From Epiperipatus broadwayi (Eukaryota; Onychophora; Udeonychophora; Euonychophora; Peripatidae): 64,000 nt of DNA. The position numbers and the translations under genes were made by a program. Positions 12,501 through 24,320 of the stretch are shown piece after piece. The first letter of the stretch is position 1; every line of letters begins with the position of its first letter. The notes beneath the pieces were generated by a model. It did not search any database. It was not told the DNA's origin and saw only the letters and a list, made by a program, of their open reading frames with translations. The stretch is from the NCBI GenBank assembly GCA_028023455.1, contig JAQFVV010000274.1, positions 1,051,350 through 1,115,349 on the forward strand, written 5' to 3'.

Positions 12501-12644
12501 TCTTAATTTAGATACTATATGAAGATAAAAGACATGTAGATGATTTACTTGTTTTCTTAATGATTAGTAGTATAATAAAATAGATGAGGTTAACTTATAC
12601 ACTGGAGATTGTTATTTAGTTATTTATTATTATTATAGGTTAGG

Positions 12645-12688
12645 TGTAGTTAGGTCTGATATTAAATCCCTTATCATGCCTATCTGCA
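12645..12688 (+). ncRNA. conserved LTR hairpin 1 (copy in 3' LTR)
   Basis: TGTAGTTAGGTCTGAT can pair with ATCATGCCTATCTGCA (12 Watson-Crick pairs, 2 G-U, 2 mismatches of 16) across the loop TTAAATCCCTT. The loop is identical at 23824-23867 and 58781-58824. In the diverged copy the stem is TGTGGTAAAGTATGA with TCATGCTTTACTACA and pairs throughout, with paired replacements (T-A to A-T, G-C to A-T). Confidence 0.55.
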
Positions 12689-12866
12689 AGAAGTATTATT
12701 ACTTTAAGATAATTAAAAGAACCTGAGATTATTTAGTTATATTTCTTTGATAAAAGATTGAGATTTATTTATTACTATTATTGAAGTTAGTTAATTTTTT
12801 ATAAAAGACATAGGAATGCTATAGATGTATTAGTGAGATAATAAAGAGGTAATAGTATTCTTATGC

Positions 12867-12902
12867 CATTGAGATAATGTCTTAGAAGACATAGGCTCAA
12901 TG
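12867..12902 (+). ncRNA. conserved LTR hairpin 2 (copy in 3' LTR)
   Basis: Two stacked helices: CATTGAG with CTCAATG outside, ATGTCTT with AAGACAT inside, separated by an ATA/AGG internal loop. The same layout occurs at 24045-24081, and at 59008-59043 with compensatory changes in the inner helix. It lies about 240 bp from the LTR 3' end, so it would be in the R-U5 part of the transcript. Confidence 0.6.
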
Positions 12903-13138
12903 TAAATTCATATTACCACTTGTAACTCCACTTCATAGTCTCATGATTTAATAAATACTTATTTAGTTAGTGCATGATATTGAACTATATTAATTTTCTG
13001 TTAGTTGTACTAAATCTGATAAGATATAGTATTATAAAAATATATTAATAATAGTTATACATATTTTAGTCGAGCATAACAATTTAATTGAGCTAGTCAT
13101 ATTTTAAGTTATATTATATTTCTGGAAGTGAGGGTACA

Positions 13139-13142
13139 ATAG
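13139..13142 (+). repeat. right target-site duplication ATAG
   Basis: Matches 7274-7277 (see the element entry). Confidence 0.8.
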
Positions 13143-13184
13143 ATATAAACAAAGCAAATCTGTCAACTAGGATGGATGCCTGAA
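13143..13184 (+). pseudogene. continuation of the interrupted Gag-like frame
   Basis: After removal of the insertion and one ATAG copy, the frame before 7278 continues as DINKANLSTRMDA and then meets a TGA. This supports the insertion boundaries. The next few hundred bases do not give a recognisable zinc knuckle or protease. Confidence 0.5.
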
Positions 13185-13599
13185 AAAACAAGAGGTTTTA
13201 CTGTTAATGCTATCTTTTATAAAAAGAGAAAAAATAATAAATGTTATCTACTGGAAAGGGATGTCCTTACAAAATAACTCTCCCTATATATGGTCAAAAA
13301 GCCTTGTTCACACTTAAAGTGGAGGGAAATTGCAAAAGTGAACACTTAAAAAGAATTGTAAGTATATCTTTTATTATTGGGAAGTTTTATCACACAAGAA
13401 AGAGTTGTATTTAAGTAGATAACTTAATTTAATCACTAAAGTAATTCTATGAAAATGACTGCCAATGCAAAATCAAAAGCGAAATGAAAAAATAAATTAC
13501 TAAATTGTCAAGAAACGAGTGTTATCTAAGAAGATGACTTCAAAATTCCGAGTAAAAAAATATCAGAAAAAAACGGCAAGCTAATAGTGATTTTGAAAA
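13185..13599. other. no feature seen
   Basis: AT-rich stretch between the Gag-like remnant and LINE ORF1, with no recognisable domain. It may be the LINE 5' UTR. Confidence 0.3.
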
Positions 13600-15720
13600 G
13601 AATTACTCATTATAATTACCAAATAAACTTAAGAACGGTGAAAGTATAATAGGAAAAATTATAGGAAAAAATGGATTCTGAGAATCTACAGCTTCAGAAC
13701 AAATTAGACAATTTAAATCCTGGTTTTGATGTTAATAACAAATCAAATATAATGAAAAATAAAATTAATAAAACAAAAAAAGAATTAAATGAAAACTACA
13801 AAGAACAAAAAAGTTATATTGAAAAAACTGGCGACTTCCAAAAGTTACTAATTTTCATGACGAACCAGAAGTCACCAGCAGCGGGAAAAAATTGTCAAAG
13901 AAAAAAAAGTGGTTAGGAATTAAATTCTGCTTAACTTTAAGAACTGATATGATACAGGATGATGAAACCTTAGATTTAAGACCAGTTTCAGAACTTCTGA
14001 GGAAGGAAAGGGAGACATAAGAAAAATAACAGCCCAGAGGTGGCACCATTGAAAAAATCACATCTTAAAAAAACAGCAATAACAGAAAATGGACATTTAA
14101 AGTCTAAAGACCATATAAAACATCAAATTGAACCTTCTTCTGGAGAGAATCATTTTCAGATCCGGGGGGAAGAAATAAATCAAGGAAATAAAAGCAAAAT
14201 AAATCAGACCAGTGAAATAACAAGGAACAAACAATTTTATGAAGATTTTGAAAATGATAAATAAAGACATAAACAGTCCCATAAGAGACCTTAAAAATGG
14301 TTTTTATCAGGAAAATGTTTCAGAAGGGGCAAAAACTAAAAATGTACATTCAACACAGCAAAAAAGTAAAATTCCTACTATTGCAAATAAAAAATTAAAA
14401 AAGTTTCCTGTTGAAAATACACTAGGCTCACCAAAATTTAAAAAAAAAAATAAAAAAAAGTCAGAATGGTAACCCTAAAGACAAAACAAATAACCCTCAA
14501 AATCATTTAGGGAAATTTTAATCATCTTTAAAGCTCAAATTTTCCACCATTGAAAGCTAATAATTCAAACTTTACTATGCAAGTTCCATCGATATGAACT
14601 AAAGAAATTTCAAAATGTGAAAAGAATTGAACCAATATCCTATGCTGAGAAAGCTATGATTAATAGTAACTCAAAAAATTTAAATGAGATAAACATGGAG
14701 AATAAACCCCAAGAATATGAACAAAATGAAAATTATTTAAAATCACTGCAAATTTTTGCTAAACGAAGAAAGGGATCTGATGGAAAAAATTACATTTGAC
14801 CCTCAAAGCAATATGATAAAGGAACTCAGGAATAACCCAGAGCTACACTCAAAAATTTTGAAAAAATTCAACCAATCAATTCTGGCAGTTCTTAAGAAAT
14901 ATTTTCAGACTTATAAACATGAAAATGCTCTTATTATGCCAAACAGATAATACCTTAATTATTTTAAATTTCCTATTCATGATTTGTATAGGCTCCTTAA
15001 ATAGCAGGATCTCGGACAATCAATATACAAAATATTATTCCATCCAAATAATAGATATGTGATTATACAATTCATTCATCAAAGAAACATTCAAGAACAA
15101 TTTCAAAGTGTTGGCAAATCTTTTTCTAGTAGTAATTGATCTTAATAGGCCAACATGCATAGAGGGAACTATCCACAACTGTGAAATTAATTTCGAGATT
15201 GAAGACCCTGGCCATTAAATATTTCGATGAGCAAATATTGACAAATACAGTGGTATTTAAAATATTGCTAAAGAAGGGAATTTCACCTTTACTGATATCT
15301 GCCCTTGTGGGTTATAATGAATCACTATTGATTATTATTTTAAGAGGTATAGCCCCACAGTGCTTCATTGTAAGCAGTGGAAGGATTTAATGAGAATGCC
15401 CAAATAGAAAGTGCAATTGGTGTGGGCTATAAAAAATAAATCACAGATGCCAATTTAAAAATCCAACAATACAATCTCCATGGCCTACAGTGATTTCAAG
15501 AGTTGAACAAAGAAGTGACAGGAGATTTAGTGAATGGTCAGAGACCCCAAGCAATAAAAGACCAGCAAATTGAAGAAAATTCCTCCCAATCTGATACTCT
15601 AAGATCTTCAACATGTGATGATATTGGCACTTCAATAAAAGAACAGGCTTATCAATTCTAAGGGCGTAGTCAAAAAGAGTAAAGAAACAAGAAATGGAAT
15701 TGGTGGGCTTCCTCAAAGAA
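13600..15720 (+). pseudogene. LINE ORF1 remnant (L1/Tx1-like)
   Basis: A series of frame-broken open segments on the plus strand (13671-13916, 14040-14264, 14239-14472, 14617-14950, 15181-15390). The first part is lysine/asparagine-rich and disordered. From about 14950 the translation becomes domain-like: FKFPIHDLYRLLK, then SIYKILFHPNNRYVIIQF, then CEINFEIEDPG. At 15412-15450 there is a degenerate zinc knuckle, C-N-W-C-G...N-H-R-C, with an internal stop. This order (RNA-binding region then CCHC knuckle) followed by an endonuclease ORF fits the ORF1 of Tx1/L1-type LINEs. A minus-strand frame over 15441-15716 is taken as a shadow. The exact clade is not proven. Confidence 0.5.
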
Positions 15721-16084
15721 AGAAGAAATATAGACCTAAGCTTTCAACATCTGCATCTCCTAAGGCTGTTTTGGATATTGAAGATGTGCCTATTCTGATC
15801 AATAAACTGTATTTTCTCTGCTTCCTGGTAAAAAGTCTCGACTCAACTCTCCGAGTTTAGCATACTTTCTTATTGAGGCAAGTCCTGAAGATATTTCTGA
15901 GTGCAAAAATTGATGTAATTATTCCACAAACCAATGAAACCAATTGAATAAGCCAGATGTCGAACCTGAATCCTCCTTTATTATTGACCAAGAGACAGGC
16001 TTGACCCCAGATCTTGAGTTAGAATAAGATGAGCTAAAAGAGACTGGGAGTAATAACTAAGTCCAGAGATTTTCATTGAAAAAA

Positions 16085-17274
16085 AGATATAATCCTCATT
16101 ATTCATGATCAGCATCAATCAATATTAAAGGTTTGAAATCTCATGATAGAGCCTTTGCCTTAGAGCATTGGTTTAGAACTCAAACACCCGATATTTTGGG
16201 TCTTGGAGAGACAAAGATGCATCTCCGGACTGGTCCACTAATAATCGAAAAAATTAACTCACTGGGTTTTTTTCATTATTCCTTCACCAGTGTGGCTGCA
16301 GGAGGGGTTGCCATTATATTAAACAAAAAGTTGCCAATTAATTTCCTTTAAAATCATTAAAGTTGACAATAATTGTCTTATTGCAATTATAAATTTTCAT
16401 AAATTTTACATTTAATCTACTTAATGTGTATTTATCAAGACAGCCTGAAATAATTCATAAAGTAATACAATACATTAATATATGACTGAAAACAAGCCCC
16501 TTTCCCACGGTAATAGTTGGTGATTTTAATCTCACTTATCAAAATTTTCAAAACAGATATACTCAGTCAATCAATATACATTTAATTAGTTGTAGACTTC
16601 TTTTTCCAGAAAAAGCCTTTTCCATTTATAATAGGAATTCGAAGATCTTGATAGACCTGCTCTGTCTCCCCAATATTATTTAAAACATTAACAGTGGGAG
16701 CTTTGGCCAACATTGTTCTCAGACCACTTTTCACTTGAATTTAAGTTCTATGGCAAAGATTTTAGAGAAGTGGTATCCTAGCTCCCAAAAATGATAAGGA
16801 TGTTGACTCAGGCCAACATTAATACTCAAATGATTTCGGAAACCTACATATTATTTAATAAAGTCAATTTATGTAGGCTTCTGGCATATGATGTATGGAT
16901 GTAATTCACCAAGATTTTGGAAAAACTAATAAATAATTGTACCACTAAATCCCAAGGCCCAATACACATGTTGGGAGAAATGGATAAAATAGTCGGTAAA
17001 TTGATTGGCTTGCCTCTTGAAGTCCAAAATGTTGACTTGATCATTGAACTAAAATCCAAAATATAAAGCTACACAGAGGGTGATTGCCCAGTACCTCTCA
17101 GTCAAGAGGATGCAGAAATTTATTCACTATCAGCACTGTTGGACTAGGGGTGACCTTAGGGCCCTAGGTTCCAGCAGGAAAGCTAAGGCACCATGGATGA
17201 TTGAGATGGATGGCAATGTATATGCTGGGAGTTCCATGTGAAGCTATACATATATACACAAGGAATATATATAT
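16085..17274 (+). pseudogene. LINE ORF2, AP-endonuclease part
   Basis: Plus-strand translation, broken by stops, shows the order of an APE-type LINE endonuclease. INIKGLKSHDRAFALEHWF is followed by PDILGLGETKM (the conserved glutamate), then AAGGVAIILNKK, then the catalytic GDFN at 16519-16530, and FSDHFSLEF with the SDH motif at 16716-16739. The linker toward the RT reaches DGNVYAGSS at about 17212-17240. The sequence then runs into an AT tract and the solo LTR at 17279. The RT half of a similar ORF2, same strand, is at 27762-29649, so this is probably one LINE split by later insertions. Many stops and frameshifts, not functional. Confidence 0.7.
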
Positions 17275-17278
17275 ATAT

Positions 17279-18984
17279 TGTACCGAGATACATCAGGAAG
17301 GAGTGTGCTTTCTTCGGAGTTACACATAATTTTGGAAAAAATATAAATTGATAAAAGATTTGTTTAAATATTTAATAAAAATAAAAGGTCTTGTAGGGTA
17401 AAATAAGAATAAAAAGAATTTTTTTTTCTCATAGAAGGGTTTATCGGTAAAAGCATAAATTAGACAGTTTTATAAGATATAATTTTTGAATCACATTTAA
17501 ATAAAACCTAAAGAATTAAAACTTGATTTAATTAAAAATTTGATTTAATTGAAATTTGATTTAAGATTGCTTTTAAAAAAAGAAAAAAAAAGCAAGGTGG
17601 AGTTCGTTTTGTCTTATAATAACAATAAAAAAATATAATCAAAGGAATGTAGTGAACAATGGGAGCTAATGACAAACATGAGAAATTTCCATTAAACGGC
17701 TAGTTAGTGAAATAACTCTAACAAAGAAATTGAAATTTGCAATCATCTAAAGAATGACCAATGAAACTGTGTAGAGAGTCGAAAGAAAAGAAATAATTGT
17801 CCAATAGCAGAAATTCAGAATGTAGATTGAATCCGCAAGATAAGGACCGTAAAATATAAAAGGGGCGAATTTTCTATTGTATTATTAGAGTATTGAATTA
17901 TTAGATTGAATTTGATATTGTGATTAAAATTTGATTCTGATTTATTCTTAATTTCATAGTCATATTATTAATATACGTCTAAAGTTAAATAAAACATAAT
18001 GCTGCATTGTTAAACCCATCGTGTGAACAGCCGGCCGAATCCTTCCATGCAATACCAACAGCATTCAGTTCGAATGTCGATTATGTTCACGTAAAACAAG
18101 AAGGAAACAGAGTGTCCACGGTGAAGCCCACAGGATCCCAATGACATCGGGAAAAGGATTGCAAAGAGTTAGCTCTAACTGACCCAAGGAAATACTATCA
18201 GAAGCTACGCTCGGAACCTTGCATAAAGGAGAAAGCTAGGTAATATTTATTTCATTTTTAATTCACTAATTAAAAGCCGTAATAATATATGGAATAATAA
18301 ACTCTGAACTTTATATTACGAACAATAATTACTAATTGTCTTTAGCTCCATTACCCAGAGATTTTATTGTGATTTCAAATATAATTGTGTGCGTATAATT
18401 ATTTTCTAAATGTATGTATAATATGATATTTTGGTTGTATTAAATATTATCTAAACTTGAACAAAAGTGTAATTAATTATATTATAAGACCAAACGAAGT
18501 GAAATAGCGTAAATGGAGACTTAATGGGTTAGTGATTACTTAAATTAAATTTGAATTAAATAAAAAAAAAAGCGAGAAAATTAGCGCAGAGAAAGATTCG
18601 TAAATTGATTTTTAGGTAGGCGGAGTATATATTTTATTGATTGTTGTAGCTGAGCTAGCGGGAGCGGGTACTAGATCGTATTGGTCAAGCAGACTTGTCG
18701 ACAAAGGTCGGCTGGTGCCCATTGGATTTTTTCCTTTAAATAAATAAAAAGTTTGATTGGCTAATGTGTAATCTAGTAAACGAGTATTAATGTTATTGGC
18801 AAATGTTTGCAAATGATATTGGCCACTCTACCCGAGGTACCGACAGCCCCGTGATAGGATTTTGTGTAAGAGGGAGGTACAAAGTTCTGATCGAGTCGTT
18901 ATTATAAACATTAAATATTTTATTGATTTTATATAAATGATGTTTATAAAAAATTACAAGACGACGCAAAAGAGGCTAGGTATA
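17279..18984 (+). mobile_element. solo LTR-like element, 1.7 kb
   Basis: Begins TGTACCGAG and ends CTAGGTATA (a near-match inverted end), with ATAT on both sides (17275-17278 and 18985-18988). It sits in a (TA)n tract inside the LINE. It has a plausible LTR layout: TATA-type AATATAAAAGGGG at about 17853-17866, a poly(A) signal AATAAAA near 17988, then a GC-richer 3' part (18010-18240) that would be U5. No coding sequence. Because flanks and target are both AT repeats, the duplication is weaker evidence than for the element at 7278. Confidence 0.5.
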
Positions 18985-18988
18985 ATAT

Positions 18989-20026
18989 ATATATATGTTT
19001 GCTTCACCAGTCACTGTGGTTTAACTAAAGACTCTGAGTCCAACCACAATGAATGTAGACTAAATTTAAAGAAAGTAAAAGCTTTAAAAACATTCCGTAA
19101 ATTTTAGAAAAATAAAATGAAAAGATTTTATTTTAGTTAACAAAGTAAAATTTCTAGAACTCATTGGAGAAAAAGATTAGTTAGATAAGAATAATTAATT
19201 AAAAAACACAGCAATAAAAATAAGATAGCAGAACAATGGAGATTGGAATGCAAAATGGTGAACAAGCTATGTATAAATTGAGAACTTTTCTATTGTTCGC
19301 TCTTATCTGTGTCTGCTCTACAGCTTAGACTGAAATCAGCTACACAGATATTTTATTGAAAAAAAAAATAAAATTAATTTTTTCGGAAAGAACTCTCTCT
19401 GCAACCAAAAAAAATCTTAGCATCTTGCTGAATAAATTCTTAAGCTACCAGCATTCGATAAACAAGAAGAAAAAAACTTAAAATGGCGGCTGTAAAAAAA
19501 ATGGTTGAGTAGACTTTTTCCTCTATCTCTCAATTGTTTTTTTCTGTCTGCTGGAGCTTGGTAAGATATAACACCAGAAATGTAGTGTGCCAGAATAATT
19601 TTGCCTGACAATTTCCTGCTGCTATAAATGGATAATCGAGGACAGAAATCACCATAAACTATCAGTACTGACTGCTGACCAGAATGTCATGGCCATTTAA
19701 TAAAGACGTACACAAATCTTAAATCATTACTGATAACTTTAATTTTTCACTTGTATTCTATGTTTGGCTTAAACTGTAAACTTAAGTCATTTATGTTATA
19801 ATTATAATGTGTTAATATATATATAGCCTGAGAATTTTAAACATTTTCATTGTTCCTTTTTATGTTTGAACAGTATAATGGCAATTCTTAATCCTATTAA
19901 TATATATGTAAATCTTTTTCTTTGGTTATAGGATTGCCACTATACATTATTTGAATTGTATACTAATATTTTTTTTAAAAAAGAAAGAAACACAATATTC
20001 TTTTATTGCTTGGCATAAGCATATAT
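18989..20026. other. unassigned sequence with LTR-like promoter signals
   Basis: No gene. GTATAAATTGAG near 19269 and ATTTAATAAAGAC near 19697 resemble a TATA box and poly(A) signal about 430 bp apart, as in an LTR, but no clean TG...CA ends or target duplication could be found. Confidence 0.3.
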
Positions 20027-23000
20027 ATATTGTGCCCTTTTGTATGGGTCTCCATAAATTGTTGTATCAATCTGTTTAAAAAAATTTTAAATTTTAAGAT
20101 ATATTTAGCTATATGATGTTAATTTTGTTAATAACAATCTTTCAAAAAGTGTAATTAAAGTAATTTATGAGTGTTTGATATGTGAAAGTTGTGCTGATGT
20201 TTGAGAGAGACGTTTCAATAAAGATGATAATAGTATGTGGTTGGGAAAACTGGCCATAATTAATACTGCATTAATAAATAAATGTTTAAAACTAAAAGTT
20301 TTTAAAAAGACAAGTTAAAATTAAATGCATATATTTATTGTTGATAAAGATTAATATTTAATAGGTGTATATAAATATTTTAATTATTAGTAGTACATAA
20401 TAGAGGATTAATATTTGATTTTAATAATATCGAATTATTATTTTAAAAGTTGTTATAATATATTGTTTATTTTAAAAATATTTATTTTTAAAAAATGAAA
20501 TTGTTAGTTTATTTTTAGATTATTACAGGCGTTTGTATCTGTGTTGTAAAACAGATGTTAGTTAGACACATACACACATGCTTGTGAGTTTTTAGTAAAG
20601 TTGCCAAAACTATTTTAAAATTCTGTTATAAAAAATTATAAGTATTATATTGGCTATCACGAGATAAAAATAAAGATAATTAATGTGAAACATTAAATCT
20701 GATTTTTAAAATGCTGCTTTAAAAAAAACATAACGAATAAAAATAGACTTAGTTTGTTTATAAAAATAATATTATAAAAGTTAAAGGTGAAATAAAGTAA
20801 GAAAGTATATTTTAAAAAATGTTTTAATAGATTTAAATAAATGATAAAGATTAATTTAAGAATTTAATAATGTAATAAATAATAAATATTAAATAAATCA
20901 TTATTTATTTTTAATTCTGTATTGTTGGTAAAATATGTAAATAAGCTAGCAAGTTGATTGTTTAATTTACCAATCAAGTGGGAAGTTTATTCTGGTATAA
21001 AACCAAGGTTCAATTGTTCGGAGGGGATTATGATTGTAATTTTTAAAGTAAAGTGTGCTATTAGAGATAGCTAAAAAATTTATAGACGCTCTCGTAGTCA
21101 TTTTAAAAATTATAAGAGAGTGGTTTTAAATAATTTATAAAAAAATTTTACCGTCAAATATGCAGTGCTAATTTAACTATAGTTTCCTATTGATCGTCTC
21201 TATTGAAGCTCAATTTACTATCAAATAATCATGAAAATCTCGTATAAGGATAAAATGTATTGGAGACATTATATTAAAAATTTAACAAACGCTGGATTAA
21301 CTAAGAGAATTACTAGATGGGTAAAAGCAATATGTTGGACAGTATGTAACTTTAAAAGTTGATTGTAATTAATTTTGATAAAACAGATATTTTAAAGAAA
21401 GAGAAATACTTCTTTATGAAGAAAGTATTTGTAAATTATAAATCTAAGTATATATCTTGGTAAAGATATGGTAAATAATAATGATTATATAAATATTTGC
21501 CTGGTAAAGTCTTTGTGGTTTAAAAGACTAAATTTTGATAGTTTTAAAAGGCAAATAAATTGGAAGTTTAATTGGCCAAGAAATACCTATAAGTAAAATT
21601 ATTATATTATTAAAGTCTGAACGCTGGTCGTACAGAAGAATTAAAAAAAAATAATCTTACCTAAATTATTTGTTAAGGAATGCGCAAATAAAATATATGT
21701 GGATATCCAAGTCCATTTTAGAATAATTAAATAAGAACTTTATAAACTATTGACTAATACTAAAAATAATAACTTTAAAATAATTGCCTTTAAAGAAATG
21801 AATCCGGATTATATAAACTATTTTAATTACTATTTTATTCTTATGGTGGAACTGATTTTTATTTTTATTTTAATTTTTTAAAAAAAAAGAACGTTTTCAT
21901 TTCTTATAAAAACTTTTAAAAACACGTGATGTACCGGAAAAGGAAGTAATATTTGGTGAAAGTTTGTGCCTAGGAAAAAGAACAATTATGGGTGAAAGAA
22001 GACACCGTTGGATTTTATGTAATATGTTTTATTTATTAACTAACATAAATATTTAATTAATTATTGATTTGTAAAGATAGGAAAGGTACATTTACATTTT
22101 TAAAAAATAACTAAATATTAATATAACATTTCATTGCATAAAGTTTATTTTTTTATAATTATACGACACGTAATATTTTAAAGAATAATTGTTGAGTGTA
22201 AATGTGAAATTATTTTGTAAAACTATAATCCTGGAGGACATCGTATGGCGGACTGTACATTAGAGTATCATTTATGGTAAAAAGTATTTAATAATAATAA
22301 TTTGATGTATTTTGATATGTTTTCTTTAGATCAACCAAATATTATTTGATTGTTGAATGAATGTATAAATATTTAAATAATATACACGCATAAGATTAGT
22401 AATAACAGTTTTATTTTAATATGCATACTTTGAATTTATGATGTAAGTTTAATACAACGTAATATGAGAAATCTAGAAACAATTATATGATTCTTTCGTG
22501 GATAAATTTTAATGTTTCTGTTACAATATTAGGAATGAGATTTATTATATTAGTATAAGTTGTTATTTTTCTTTTCAAGTTAGTAAGAGATGTAAAAATC
22601 TATATTTTATTTTATTTTATTAGATAAGTTAAGTTAATTTTACATAGAAGTTTATATTTTGATTGAATGTTTATCGGATATAGATGATGAGGTATAAGAG
22701 AGTTTGGATAATTATTGGTCATCTGTTTTTCTGAATTTGAATAAGGTTAAAACGATATTTTAGATAGAAGTTTATTAGGAAGTAATAGGAATAACAGGTT
22801 AAGAAGAGTAATAGTTTAAATAGAAAAGAATCATAGAATTTTATTTAATATAATACATTATAAAATCGGTAATTGTTGAATAATTTTAAAGATTATTTTA
22901 AAAGAACATATACGTATTGCATATTTTGGTAAGACATGTAGTATGAAATTACGTTAGAATGAAATAAATAATTATAATCAATAATTATTATTGTATCACA

Positions 23001-23823
23001 AAGTTATATCAGTTTATACATTATTTGACATTGGTGTAATGCTAATAGTAAATGTAATACATATTAATACATTATAATATAAATAGCAGAAATACTTAGG
23101 TGAAGTAGCATTTTAATTGTTAACGTTTGTTTATTTACATGTGCTACATTTTAGGATATTTTACATAAAATTTTCTTGTATTAATTGATGACAAAATGAT
23201 ATCTATTAAATTTTAAGTTCATCAACTTAATTAAATGTTGTTGATAAAACATTTAAAGAATGTATAAATTATTTATTTATGATTATGGAAATAGTAACAG
23301 TGTAAAAAAAACTTGTATTATTATTTTTTCTTATTTTTTTATTTTCTTTGATTTCCACTTTTAATGTAAATAAGTTATTGGTTAAAGTTGATGTAAATAA
23401 ATTTGTTAAGTTGTTTTAAAATGTGTCGAATTCATTACTTTACACCACAGCATTTGACAACAGATAATTTGAATAAACATAATATATTTGCACAATATGA
23501 ATTTATTATTATTATTATTTAGAAAGAAACACAATATTTTCTTAATATAATTTATAGAAATTGATTGACATTAACATATAATATTATGATGGTCAGAAAG
23601 TAATTATAATGCACAATATAAGAGTATAATATTATTTATTGCCACAGATAGTTAAATTATGAGAATTTAGTATATTTTAAAAATTAAGATGCTATATGGA
23701 AATGAAAGACATGTATATGATTTACTTATTATCTTAATGATTAATAGTATAATAAAAATAGATAAGATTAAGTTATACACTAAAGATTATTCTTGTTAGT
23801 TAATGTTATTGGAGTAAGTTAGG

Positions 23824-23867
23824 TGTATTTAGGTTTGATATTAAATCCCTTATCATTCCTATCTGCA
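23824..23867 (+). ncRNA. conserved LTR hairpin 1 (solo LTR copy)
   Basis: TGTATTTAGGTTTGAT opposite ATCATTCCTATCTGCA with the invariant loop ATTAAATCCCTT. This copy has four mismatches in the stem. Confidence 0.5.
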
Positions 23868-24044
23868 CGAATTATTATTACTTTAAAATAATTAGAAGAA
23901 CCTGAGATTATTTAATTATATGTCCTTAACAAAAGATTGTGACTTATTTATCTATTATTATGAAAGGTAGTTAATTTATAAAAGACATAAGAGTGCTGTA
24001 GATGTAGTAATGAAATAATAAAGATGTAATTAGTATTCTTATGC

Positions 24045-24081
24045 CATTGAGATAATGTCTTGGGAAGACATTGGCTCAATG
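24045..24081 (+). ncRNA. conserved LTR hairpin 2 (solo LTR copy)
   Basis: CATTGAG/CTCAATG outside and ATGTCTT/AAGACAT inside with a GGG loop and an ATA/TGG internal loop. All stem positions pair. Confidence 0.6.
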
Positions 24082-24320
24082 TAAATTCAATTACCAATTG
24101 TAACTTCACTTCACAGTCTCATGATTTAGTAAATACTTATTTAATTAGTAGATGATATTGAACTATATTAATTTTTGATAAGTTATGATAAATTTGATAA
24201 GATATAGTATTATAAAAAATGTATTAAAGATAGTTATACATATTTTAGTTAAGCATAACGATTTAATTGAGCTAGCCATATTTAAGTTATATCATATATC
24301 GAGAAGTGAGGGTACAATAT

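Larger units (their letters stand above)
7278..13138 (+). mobile_element. internally deleted LTR retrotransposon with giant LTRs
   Basis: The element starts TGTGCCC and ends GGGTACA (TG...CA with a short inverted repeat) and has 4-bp ATAG target duplications. It consists of a truncated 5' LTR (7278 to about 8627), about 0.9 kb of internal DNA, a purine tract, and a 3' LTR (9541-13138). The start sequence recurs at 9541, immediately after the tract GAAGGAGGAGGATA, which is the arrangement of a polypurine tract before a 3' LTR. The two LTR 5' ends look identical over 7278-7734 versus 9541-9997, which implies recent insertion. RT, protease, integrase and primer-binding site are missing. A complete solo LTR of the same family lies at 20031-24316. 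Confidence 0.8.
9541..13138 (+). repeat. 3' LTR of the giant-LTR element (with deletion)
   Basis: 3,598 bp. Collinear with the 4,286-bp solo LTR at 20031 except for an internal deletion. At about 9998 the sequence jumps from the position equivalent to 7734 to that equivalent to about 8479, removing about 744 bp including the TATA box. The breakpoint lies between AAAATAT microhomologies. Contains poly(A)/poly(T) runs near 10609-10633 and no coding frame. Two hairpins near the 3' end are listed separately. Confidence 0.75.
20031..24316 (+). mobile_element. complete solo giant LTR, 4,286 bp
   Basis: Starts TGTGCCCTTTTGTATGGGTC like 7278 and 9541, ends AGTGAGGGTACA like 13138, and is flanked by ATAT (20027-20030, 24317-24320). 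It has all segments found separately in the two damaged LTRs of the 7278 element, including the TATA box (about 20995) and both 3' hairpins, and no internal region. It is therefore the product of LTR-LTR recombination. It differs from the 7278 copy at many positions, so it is an older insertion. It lies inside the stretch that separates the two halves of the LINE. Confidence 0.75.

Noticed and set aside
9541-13138. Giant repeat considered as a DNA transposon with TGTGCCC/GGGTACA inverted ends
   Set aside because: The polypurine tract before the second start and the nested 5'-end duplication within one ATAG-flanked unit fit an LTR retroelement better.
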